From: Chachezhania sediminis
GTDB taxonomy: Bacteria > Pseudomonadota > Alphaproteobacteria > Rhodobacterales > Rhodobacteraceae
Direction of reading: 5' to 3'
Assembly: GCF_009765275.1 (NCBI RefSeq)
Contig: NZ_VOPH01000001.1
Location: 372,001 to 436,000, forward strand
Length of the DNA: 64,000 bases
In this document: positions 48,530-56,216 of the stretch, piece after piece
Layout of the letters: the number at the start of each line of letters is the position of its first letter
Numbering within the stretch: position 1 is the stretch's first letter
Translations under genes and position numbers: made by a program
Notes under the pieces: generated by a model
What the model saw: only the letters and a program-made list of their open reading frames with translations
What the model was told of the DNA's origin: nothing
Database searches by the model: none

Positions 48530-50206
48530 TCACGAATGCTCTTCCGCAGCAGTCGCCGCCAGCATGCGGTTGTAGGCCTTCAGGGCATCGATGTGAAACA
48601 GCGCGCCGATGGGGTCCGTACCGTCCTTTTCCAGCACAGGCAGGAACGCCACCTCGGCCCGGTCGAAAAGCGGCATCGCGGATTCCAGGGAATCCGAGGC
48701 AAGGATCCAGAGCCCCTCCTGAGCCATCTCGCGGCAGCGATCGGGATCGGCGCTTCGGGCCCCGCCCGCAGGCCGCATGACGCCCCCCGCGCGCAGCATC
48801 GCCAGCAGATAGGCCTGCGGCCCGGCCGCCAGGTGCACGCCGCGACGTTCCAGCTGGGTCAGGAAGAAGGACCGGTGCACCAGGCGCGTACTGATCGCGG
48901 TCGACATCGACACCGCCAGCATCACCGCAAGCCCGATCTCCCAGTCGCCGGTCAGTTCGAACACAATCAGCGTGGTCGAGATGGGCGCGCCCAGAACCGC
49001 CGCCGCCACCGCCCCCATGCCGGCAAAGGCATAGAGCGTACTATTGCCCGACACGTCGGGCAGGACGCCCGTCGCCACCAGCCCGAAGGCCAGGCCAGTC
49101 AGGGCACCGATCATCAGGGATGGAGAGAAGACGCCACCGCCCATGTGGCCGCCGAAGGTGATCGCCACCGCGATGACCTTGATCACCGTGAAGATCACCA
49201 CCTCCGACAGGTGGAAATCGCCCGACAACGCGCGGACCGTCGTCTCGTAGCCCACGCCGATGATGTGCGGATAGAAGATCGCGATGGCGCCCAGCAGCGC
49301 GCCGGAAATCCCGGGCCGAAGCCAGCGCGGCAGTCCGATCCGGCGCTGGGTCGCCGAAGCCACGTCCTCGGCCAGGAAGATCGACCGGATCAGGATCACG
49401 GCGACGATGCCCGACACCACGCCCAGCAGAAGGAAGGCGGGGAGTTCGACGTAGAACTGCAGAGAAACCGATTCCGCGAGCGCGAATTCCACGTTGTTGC
49501 CCAGGCCGATCCGCGTGATCACCGTGCCTGCCACGGATGCGATGACGATAGGCGCGAAGGCATGGACCGCGAAATGGCGCAATACCACCTCGAGCGCAAA
49601 AAGGGCGCCGGCGATGGGGGCGTTGAAGCTGGCCGAGACCGCCGCCGCCACCGCGCAGCCCAGAAGGTCGCGCCCCGTGATCCCGTCCGCATCGATCCGG
49701 CGGCAGACCCAGGAGGAGATCATGCCGGCGATATGGACCACCGGCCCCTCGCGCCCTGTAGACCCGCCGGAACTGAGCGTGATCAGCGAGGCGAACATCG
49801 ACGCCACGCCGGCCCGTTTCTCCATCCGGCCGTCATAGAGCGCCGCCCCCTCGATCACGTCCCCCACCGAGCGCACGCGCCCGTCGGGGGTAAAACGGTT
49901 CAGAATCAAGCCCACGATCAGACCGCCGACAATGGGCGTCAGAAGGATCGTGTACCAGGGCAGCGTTTCGGCAAAACTGTGCAGGTGGCGGATATTGTCT
50001 GTACCGTAGACCCAGCCCTGCAGGTTGATGATGCCCAGCCGGAAGGTCAGCGCGGCAAGGCCCGAGGCCACACCGATGGCCAGGGCGATGAACCAGAACT
50101 GCACCTGCCCCGGCCCACGGCGTTGCAAGGTTTCCCAGATGCGGCGCAGTTCCGAAAGACCGTGCTGCAGGCGACGCCGGAGAAGGGAACGGGGCGGGTT
50201 GGTCAT
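48530..50206 (-). CDS. ClC-family chloride channel/antiporter with CBS domains
   Basis: The 558-residue protein has about 17 membrane helices, then CBS-like sequence from about residue 440. The selectivity motif GREGP is at residues 151-155, with Glu153 as gating glutamate. The GxFxP motif appears as GGVFSPSL. At the internal proton site, E. coli ClC has two consecutive glutamates; here the pair is Glu206-Val207, the state found in chloride channels. The inner GSGIP motif is also altered. Passive or uncoupled chloride flux is therefore possible. Convergent with the TRAP operon. Confidence 0.92.
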   Translation of the reverse strand: MTNPPRSLLRRRLQHGLSELRRIWETLQRRGPGQVQFWFIALAIGVASGLAALTFRLGIINLQGWVYGTDNIRHLHSFAETLPWYTILLTPIVGGLIVGLILNRFTPDGRVRSVGDVIEGAALYDGRMEKRAGVASMFASLITLSSGGSTGREGPVVHIAGMISSWVCRRIDADGITGRDLLGCAVAAAVSASFNAPIAGALFALEVVLRHFAVHAFAPIVIASVAGTVITRIGLGNNVEFALAESVSLQFYVELPAFLLLGVVSGIVAVILIRSIFLAEDVASATQRRIGLPRWLRPGISGALLGAIAIFYPHIIGVGYETTVRALSGDFHLSEVVIFTVIKVIAVAITFGGHMGGGVFSPSLMIGALTGLAFGLVATGVLPDVSGNSTLYAFAGMGAVAAAVLGAPISTTLIVFELTGDWEIGLAVMLAVSMSTAISTRLVHRSFFLTQLERRGVHLAAGPQAYLLAMLRAGGVMRPAGGARSADPDRCREMAQEGLWILASDSLESAMPLFDRAEVAFLPVLEKDGTDPIGALFHIDALKAYNRMLAATAAEEHS

Positions 50207-50363
50207 GATCTCCGGGGACTATGCGGCGCGGGGGTTCATCCGTCTTAGGACAGAAGCCCGCGCCGGGGAAGGCGCCCGGCACGCACCAGCCTGCGGCATG
50301 GTGCAAGACCGGGACACATTTCCGCCGATGGCGTCCGCCGCTGCCCCCAGCCAGAGGCGCCGG

Positions 50364-52784
50364 TCAGGCGCGCAGGCGCAGGCCCCTGGGATCGAAGGGC
50401 GGTTCCGCCAGCACCGTGGCTCTGTGGGGCCGTCCCAGGACCATCACCTGGACCTCTGCCCCCGCCTCGACCCCCTTCAGGTAGGCCAGCGCCAGAGACT
50501 TGCCCACGCCATAGCCGTAGCCGCCCGAACTGACCCGGCCGACGCCCGCTCCGTTCAGGAAGATCGGTTCTCCGCCGGTCGCATCGGCGCCGGAGGCCGT
50601 GACATCGGCATCGTCCAGTGCCAGCATCACCATCCGCTCGCGCGGGGGCTTCTCCATCGTCGCTGCCGCTGCGTCGCGGTTCAGGAAGGGTTTGTCGAGT
50701 TTCACCAACTGTTCCAGCGCCACTTCCTGCGGCCAGTATTCCGGCGAATATTCCCGGCCCCAGGACCCATATCCCTTTTCCAGACGCAGGCTCATCAACG
50801 CCCGGCTGCCCACGGGGCCGGCGCCGACGGCCTGTCCGGCCTCCAGCAGCGCCGCGTAAAGCGCCGGCTGGTCATCGGCCGAACAGTGCAGTTCCCACCC
50901 CAGGTCGCCGGTGAAGGAGACCCGCAGCGCCATGCATTGGAGACCCGCGATTTCGATCCGTTTCGAACGGAAGAAGGGAAAGTCCGCCGTTTCCAGCGAG
51001 GTGTTGGTCAGCCTTTGCAGCAAGGCCCGGGATTGCGGACCAGCCACGTTGAAGCCGCAGACAGCATTGGTCAGCGACGTGAAGGTCGTCCCCTTTGGCA
51101 GCGCGACTTCGTTGAAGTACCGGCGGTGATAGCGTTCGGCCATGCCGGACCCCAGGATCCAGTACTCATCCTCGGCCAGCCTGGTCACTGTGAAGTCGCC
51201 CGCGATCCCGCCGCGGGTGCCGATCAGGGGCGTCAGGCAGGACCTGCCGACCTGGGTCGGCATCTTGTTGGCAAAGACGGCGTCCAGCCACTCTCCCGCG
51301 CCCGGGCCCTTCACGCTGTACTTGGCGAAGTTCGAGATATCGATGATGCCCGCAGCCTCGCGCAGCATCCTGGCCTCGCGGCCGACGATGTCCCACCAGG
51401 GCTGGCGGGTGAAACCCGCGGTGTCCCTGGTCCCCGGCTCGTCGGCAAAGTAGAGCGGATGTTCCCACCCCGAATTCAGGCCGAAGACAGCGCCCATGCC
51501 CTTCTGCATCTCGTAGACCGGGCGCGTGCGGACCGGACGGCCGGCCTCGCGTTCCTCGTTGGGGAAATGGATGGCGAAGCGGTGGGCATATTGGTCCTTC
51601 ACGCGGGCCTTGGTGAAGGGCACCGTGGCCCAGTCGCCGAAACGGGTCAGGTCCCAGGCGAACATGTCGTATTGGGGCTCGCCCTCGACGATCCATTGCG
51701 CCGCCATCAGGCCCAGGCCCCCGGATTGCGAAAAGCCCGGGATGATGCCGCAGACGCAGAAGTAGCCGGGATGTTCCGGCACGGGCCCGTACAGCGCGGA
51801 ACTGTCCGGCGACCAGATCATCGGTCCGTTGATCACCCGTTTGACCCCGGCGGTACCGGCGGCCGGCACACGCTCGATGGCGCGCATCATGTTGTCTTCG
51901 ATCCGTTCCAGATCGTCGGCAAAGAGTTCGTGGCCGAAACCCTGGGGCGTCCCGTCCTCGGCCCATAGCCGCACGTCGCGTTCATAGGCGCCGATCAGCA
52001 GGCCTTTGCCTTCCTGCCGCAGATAGTACTCGCCATCCCGGTCGGCGATGGACGGCAGGCGGCGGTCCATGGCGGCGATCTCGGGGATGGTTTCGGTCAC
52101 GAAGTACTGGTGTTCGGTCGGCTGCAACGGCAGGAAGATCCCGGCCAGCGCGGCAACCTCGCGCGCCCAGAGGCCCGCGGCATTGATCACCCAGTCGGTG
52201 CGGATCTCTCCTTTCGGCGTTTCCACGATCCATCCGCCTTCCGGCAGCGGCCGAGTGGCGGTCACCGGCGTGAAGCGGTGGATTTCCGCGCCCAGCGCCC
52301 GGGCACCCGCGGCATAGGCGTGCGTGACACCGGAAGGGTCCACGTTGCCGCCATCGGGTTCGTACATGATACAGCGGATGCCGTCGAAATCGGCCAGCGG
52401 GTGCAGGCGTTCCGCCTCGTCCCGGCCGATCTCGTGAAAATTCATGCCGTAAAGCTTGGCCTTGGCCGCCTGCAGGCGCAGCTGATGTTCGCGCGCCTCG
52501 GTCTGGGCCAGGTACAGCGACCCGGCCTGGAAGATGCCGCAACCCTGCCCCGTTTCCTTCTCCAGCTCCTTGTAGAGCGTCATCGTATAGTGCTGGATGC
52601 GGGAGATATTGGTGTTGTCGTGCAGACCGTGAATGTTTGCGGCCGCATGCCAGGTCGACCCCGACGTCAGTTCGTCCCGCTCCAGCAGGACGACGTCACG
52701 CCAGCCAAGCTTGGCCAGGTGGTAAAGGATGGAACATCCGACAAGACCGCCGCCGATCACGACGGCCTGGGCATGGGTTTTCAT
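50364..52784 (-). CDS. FAD-dependent dehydrogenase with GcvT-type domain (dimethylglycine/sarcosine dehydrogenase-like), copy A
   Basis: An 806-residue two-domain enzyme. The FAD-binding Rossmann motif VVIGGGLVGCSILYHL is at residue 8. SGSTWHAA near residue 41 holds the histidine that binds FAD covalently in dimethylglycine dehydrogenases. The second half is a folate-binding GcvT domain that would capture the released one-carbon unit. The ATG at 52784 is chosen because family similarity starts there. Copy B at 56217 is clearly homologous. Substrate (dimethylglycine, sarcosine or another N-methyl amine) is not resolved. A long palindrome lies 50 bases upstream. Confidence 0.9.
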   Translation of the reverse strand: MKTHAQAVVIGGGLVGCSILYHLAKLGWRDVVLLERDELTSGSTWHAAANIHGLHDNTNISRIQHYTMTLYKELEKETGQGCGIFQAGSLYLAQTEAREHQLRLQAAKAKLYGMNFHEIGRDEAERLHPLADFDGIRCIMYEPDGGNVDPSGVTHAYAAGARALGAEIHRFTPVTATRPLPEGGWIVETPKGEIRTDWVINAAGLWAREVAALAGIFLPLQPTEHQYFVTETIPEIAAMDRRLPSIADRDGEYYLRQEGKGLLIGAYERDVRLWAEDGTPQGFGHELFADDLERIEDNMMRAIERVPAAGTAGVKRVINGPMIWSPDSSALYGPVPEHPGYFCVCGIIPGFSQSGGLGLMAAQWIVEGEPQYDMFAWDLTRFGDWATVPFTKARVKDQYAHRFAIHFPNEEREAGRPVRTRPVYEMQKGMGAVFGLNSGWEHPLYFADEPGTRDTAGFTRQPWWDIVGREARMLREAAGIIDISNFAKYSVKGPGAGEWLDAVFANKMPTQVGRSCLTPLIGTRGGIAGDFTVTRLAEDEYWILGSGMAERYHRRYFNEVALPKGTTFTSLTNAVCGFNVAGPQSRALLQRLTNTSLETADFPFFRSKRIEIAGLQCMALRVSFTGDLGWELHCSADDQPALYAALLEAGQAVGAGPVGSRALMSLRLEKGYGSWGREYSPEYWPQEVALEQLVKLDKPFLNRDAAAATMEKPPRERMVMLALDDADVTASGADATGGEPIFLNGAGVGRVSSGGYGYGVGKSLALAYLKGVEAGAEVQVMVLGRPHRATVLAEPPFDPRGLRLRA

Positions 52785-52833
52785 GAGATACGGGCCTTTT
52801 GGCTGATTTGACCCGACTTTCACCCCTGTGAGC

Positions 52834-52859
52834 ATGTCGGGATCGTCCGATCCCGACAT
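52834..52859. promoter_or_regulatory. 26-base perfect dyad upstream of dehydrogenase copy A
   Basis: ATGTCGGGATCG at 52834-52845 and CGATCCCGACAT at 52848-52859 are exact inverse complements with a 2-base centre. It lies 50-75 bases before the copy A start, and after the FMN reductase end on the same strand. No T run follows. An operator for a dimeric regulator is likely; a terminator of the upstream gene is the alternative. Confidence 0.55.
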
Positions 52860-52938
52860 CCCCTGTCGCTTGTCTGCCAGTTCGCGCGGCTGCATCGGCG
52901 CGTGGCAGATGCGGCACCGAACCGATGCCGCGCCGGGC

Positions 52939-53529
52939 TCAGGCCGCGGCGGCTTCCTCGGCCGGGGCGCGCATCGGCTTCAGCGCCGCGCCCCACTTGA
53001 CCAGTTCATCCAGCAGCGCGTTGGCACCCTGGCTCATCTGTTCGTTGGGGGTCAGGACGCCATCTTCGCCGATGAAGGACGGGAAGAACGGAACCGGCAC
53101 GGTCCCCGGCAGTGCCACGACCGACAGGTTCGACAGCAGCATCCGCAGTTCCTGCGCCGCGCGCAGACCGCCAGACACGAAGGCATAGCTGACAACGCCT
53201 GCGGGCTTGTAGTTCCATTCGCGCGACAGCACCTGCACGGCGTTGATCAGCGAAGCCGGCGGGTAATAGTCGTATTCCGGTGTCACGAAGATGAAGGCGT
53301 CGCCATCGGCGATGGCCGCGGCCCAGCGCTTGGTGTGGTCGTGGTGATACTGCTGCATCATCGGGTGGTTCGGTTCGTCCAGCAGCGGCAGTTCGAAATC
53401 CGCCAGGTCCAGGACCTCGACCGAGAATCCGCCATGCACTTCGGCTTCCTTGGCAACCCATTCGGCGACCTTCGGACCGGCGCGGCCCGGCCGGGTGGAA
53501 CCGATGATGATCTTGAGGTTAAGCGACAT
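52939..53529 (-). CDS. NADPH-dependent FMN reductase family protein
   Basis: The 196-residue flavodoxin-fold protein has the phosphate-binding IIIGSTRPGRAGPKVAEW at the N-terminus and the isoalloxazine-contacting TPEYDYYPPASLINA near residue 85. It probably reduces FMN, quinones or azo compounds with NAD(P)H. The ATG follows AAGGAG. Divergent from an HxlR regulator with a dyad in between, which is the common arrangement for electrophile-responsive reductases. The Ala/Glu-rich C-terminal tail is probably disordered. Confidence 0.88.
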   Translation of the reverse strand: MSLNLKIIIGSTRPGRAGPKVAEWVAKEAEVHGGFSVEVLDLADFELPLLDEPNHPMMQQYHHDHTKRWAAAIADGDAFIFVTPEYDYYPPASLINAVQVLSREWNYKPAGVVSYAFVSGGLRAAQELRMLLSNLSVVALPGTVPVPFFPSFIGEDGVLTPNEQMSQGANALLDELVKWGAALKPMRAPAEEAAAA

Positions 53530-53645
53530 CTGTCCGCTCCTTGTCTGTTGTGTCCACTTCCGTCGGGCATACCTATTCCGGGCACCGGACCCAGACATTT
53601 CGGGCACCGGCGCGTACCGGGGTTCGGTAGCGGTCGGAAACTGTG

Positions 53646-53660
53646 GTATCCATTCGATAC
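53646..53660. promoter_or_regulatory. candidate HxlR operator
   Basis: GTATC-CATTC-GATAC is a dyad with 5-base arms in the 198-base region between the divergent FMN reductase and HxlR genes, 68 bases before the HxlR start. GGTATCCT recurs right before that start. Position and symmetry suit autoregulation by the adjacent HxlR dimer. Confidence 0.5.
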
Positions 53661-53727
53661 TGGCGCTAACCTAATCATATGCTGCAGCGCCGCAAGACGG
53701 CACATTCCGGAAACCGAGGTATCCTCC

Positions 53728-54114
53728 ATGAAACGCCTGCGCACCTCCCTGCCCCAGCACGACGATCCGAAGTGTTCGCCGGTCCGCCACCTGCTCCAGA
53801 CGGTGGGCAGCAAGTGGTCGATGCTGATCGTCTCGCACCTGGCCGAAGGGCCGAAACGGTTCACCGACCTGAAGCACTCGATCGGGGGGATCACGCAGAA
53901 ATCACTCACCGCCTCGCTGCGGGATCTGGAGCATAATGGCCTTGTGGAACGGACAGTTACGCCCGTCGTGCCGCCCCGTGTCGACTATAGGTTGACGCCT
54001 CTGGGACAGACGCTTCTTGGGCCGCTGCAGGCGCTGACGGACTGGGCCGTGGCAAACGAATGCGCTGTTGCCCAGGCCCGCGCGCGGTTCGAAACCCGGA
54101 CGTCTGCCGCGTGA
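53728..54114 (+). CDS. HxlR-family transcriptional regulator with a single N-terminal cysteine
   Basis: A 128-residue winged-helix regulator. KCSPVRHLLQTVGSKWSMLIVSHL is the HxlR opening, and GITQKSLTASLRDLEHNGLVERTV is the recognition helix and wing. Cys16 stands just before the first helix, the position used for thiol sensing in YodB/HypR-type members. Start is the ATG at 53728; the frame is open far upstream but without coding signs. It likely represses the divergent FMN reductase and releases on quinone, diamide or similar stress. Confidence 0.9.
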   Translation: MKRLRTSLPQHDDPKCSPVRHLLQTVGSKWSMLIVSHLAEGPKRFTDLKHSIGGITQKSLTASLRDLEHNGLVERTVTPVVPPRVDYRLTPLGQTLLGPLQALTDWAVANECAVAQARARFETRTSAA

Positions 54115-54260
54115 CCCGCTGGTCAGGACTGACCGTCCTGGCACAGGCCCTGCGCTTCCCTGCACAGGGGAATTGGGCAGAAACCGGGCAGTCGGCCGCG
54201 GGGGGGCCCGCACCATGCGGTCGCATGACACCCGGCAAGGCAAGGACTCAGCGGTCGGAC

Positions 54261-54521
54261 CTAGCCATTACAGGCGCAGCCCCGCCCGACCCGGCACGAT
54301 TTTTCCCGAGAGATGCAGCTGTCGCCGCAGGCCTTCCCCTTCCGGCAGGTCTTGCAACACGATGCGTATTGCACCTGCGCGCCGCCCAGATCGTGCAAGC
54401 GCAGGACAAGGTCGCTCATCAGATCGGTCGCCGGCAGCACGGTCGACGTCTGTGGCGCCGCTCCTGCCAGCGACCCCATCAGACAGACCGCGACCGCAAT
54501 CCCTAAACGTCTCAACCGCAT
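54261..54521 (-). CDS. small cysteine-rich secreted protein
   Basis: An 86-residue protein with a clear signal peptide (MRLRRLGIAVAVCLMGSLAGA) and a linker of about 30 residues. The C-terminus packs eight cysteines into about 33 residues: SCCKTCRKGKACGDSC followed by CRVGRGCAC. The cysteine spacing suggests disulfides or metal binding in the periplasm. I chose the ATG with GGAGG 9 bases upstream. I do not recognise a named domain, but KGKACGDSCIS looks like a recurring motif of short exported proteins. Confidence 0.7.
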   Translation of the reverse strand: MRLRRLGIAVAVCLMGSLAGAAPQTSTVLPATDLMSDLVLRLHDLGGAQVQYASCCKTCRKGKACGDSCISREKSCRVGRGCACNG

Positions 54522-54659
54522 TCCCCACATCCTCCCCTGGATGCAGATATCCTGCAGCGTTAACGAAATATTAATCAATTCAATTCTTGCGATACTTCGC
54601 GGAACCGGATGCGCGGGGCGCGCGCGCCCTTCCGGCCTGCGGTTTCCCGGGCGCCGGCC

Positions 54660-55904
54660 CTACATGCCCGAGCGGTCCAGCCAATCGCGATCCGGGCCAT
54701 CGGGCACGGCCGCTTCGGCCCGTTCCCTGCAGCGCCGTGCACAGTCACGGGCTGCCGTCTGCAAGATACCTGGACCCGCTTCCGCCAGCTGGTCCAGGGC
54801 GACGGCCAGCGCCCGGTGCACCTCGACGCAATGCCCGGCCTCGCGGGCAATCGGGTCGAAGGCAGCCCGGAACATCCGCTCCGGATCCAGCGGCCGGATG
54901 TAAAGCCTGTCCCGTTCCGGAAGATCCGCACAGTCGGAGGTATCGGCGGCAATGACCCGGGCCAGCCGCGCCACGACGTCGACGGCCGTGCCGGGATCGT
55001 TGATCCCAGGCGACAAAGCCTTCTCCGCCACCTCGGTCAGCAGCGTGACGGCAAAGATCGGGTCTTCATCGAAACTCCTCAGGGGCCGCAGCGGCAGCGC
55101 CTGCCGCAGATGTTCCGCATCCGCCTTGCCCAGCTCGCTCACGCCCGACACCCGTGCCAGGACGGTCCCGGCCAGGACGTGATCCCCCACCTGCACCTGC
55201 AGCAGGACCCGCGCGTCATGTTGATCGGCCCATTTCTGAAGCATGTCCTCGAAGATCTGCTGCAGATAGCCGTGACAGTCGGACCTCAGCACAGTCCCGG
55301 CAGCGTCCCAGTCTCCGTCCCAGTCCGCCGCGTCACGGCCGCCATGACAGGGATGGGCCACGGCCTCGGCCACGGTGGCGCGCGCCTCGTCCTCCAGCGC
55401 GTCGAGCGTGGCCGGCAGGCTTCCCAGCCCTTCCAGATGCACGATCCAGCGGATCATGTTGACGACGACCAGCGCCGCGACAAGAATCGTGGCCCCGAAC
55501 AGCACCACGGTCCCGCGTTCGTCGAAGAAATGGGCCGCCCGCAGGATGATACCGATCAGCGCGAACAGGAACGAACCCACGAAGGTCCCCAGCACGGTAT
55601 GCACCACCGTGTCCTCGCGCAGCACCAGGTGGGATCGCGGCGTCCAGTTCCCGGCCGCATTGGCCAGTCCCGACGCCATGATCGTCAGCGAGAACGTCGT
55701 GACCGCCAGCATGGAACTGGCCAGGACCTGCAGAATCGTGTCGACCGCATCGGCACCGATCTTGAAGCCCAGATCCTCGGGGATGAACGGCTCCAGCGCT
55801 ATGGCAATGCCCAGCACCGCGACCGAGGCCACGGCATAAAGGATCACACGCACGTAGATCCGTCGCGAGATCTGTATCGCCGTCCGAAGCAGGGACCTTA
55901 GCAT
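54660..55904 (-). CDS. DUF2254 family membrane protein
   Basis: The 414-residue protein has four membrane helices in the first 150 residues (VILYAVASVAVLGIAIAL, STIM-type third segment, GTFVGSFLFALIGIIL) and a soluble C-terminal half. The motif ASSMLAVTTFSLTIMASGLANAAGNWTPR near residue 62 and SPGINDPGTAVDV near residue 295 are typical of DUF2254. Function is unknown. It stands alone on the minus strand, with the composite repeat in its upstream region. Confidence 0.88.
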   Translation of the reverse strand: MLRSLLRTAIQISRRIYVRVILYAVASVAVLGIAIALEPFIPEDLGFKIGADAVDTILQVLASSMLAVTTFSLTIMASGLANAAGNWTPRSHLVLREDTVVHTVLGTFVGSFLFALIGIILRAAHFFDERGTVVLFGATILVAALVVVNMIRWIVHLEGLGSLPATLDALEDEARATVAEAVAHPCHGGRDAADWDGDWDAAGTVLRSDCHGYLQQIFEDMLQKWADQHDARVLLQVQVGDHVLAGTVLARVSGVSELGKADAEHLRQALPLRPLRSFDEDPIFAVTLLTEVAEKALSPGINDPGTAVDVVARLARVIAADTSDCADLPERDRLYIRPLDPERMFRAAFDPIAREAGHCVEVHRALAVALDQLAEAGPGILQTAARDCARRCRERAEAAVPDGPDRDWLDRSGM

Positions 55905-56216
55905 CAGAACCGTCCTCCGCGACGACCTGGGCGGCCGGGGCCACCTCTTTCCTGCGCAGCACCTGGCCGCAGCTGTGAAATGCCTCCGGCGGGAGGTATT
56001 TGGAAAGAGAAGAAGGGGCCCGCGCGCCCGGACTTCTTCTCTTCAAAAATACCTCCGGGGGAGCCCGCCCGGCACGGGCGGGCGGGGGCAGAGCCCCCGC
56101 TTTCGCCGCCTGCCCCGACGCGACTGGCCTGACTGCGACAGATCCTGTCGTCTTTCCGCTTGCTCACATGTCGCTCCGTGCAGAAGGTCCCGCCACAAGG
56201 TTTACCGGAGCTCACC
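55905..56216. other. intergenic region between the DUF2254 gene and dehydrogenase copy B
   Basis: These 312 bases contain the composite repeat at 55980-56100 and then about 115 bases that must hold the promoter for copy B. I see no gene and no clear promoter boxes. Confidence 0.6.
55980..56100. repeat. composite palindromic repeat, copy 2
   Basis: Left arm GCCTCCGGCGGGAGGTATTT then GGAAAGAGAAGAA; right arm TTCTTCTCTTCAAAAATACC then TCCGGGGG, a near-perfect inverse. A GGGGGC-AGA-GCCCCC hairpin closes the element. The left 35 bases match copy 1 at all but one position. Confidence 0.82.

Noticed and set aside
52828-53727. A 300-codon upstream extension of the HxlR gene
   Set aside because: The frame stays open by chance opposite the FMN reductase; HxlR similarity begins at the ATG at 53728.
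54121-54138. Small dyad GGTCAG-GA-CTGACC after the HxlR gene as a terminator
   Set aside because: Six-base arms with a 2-base centre cannot form a normal hairpin loop and there is no T run; too weak to call.
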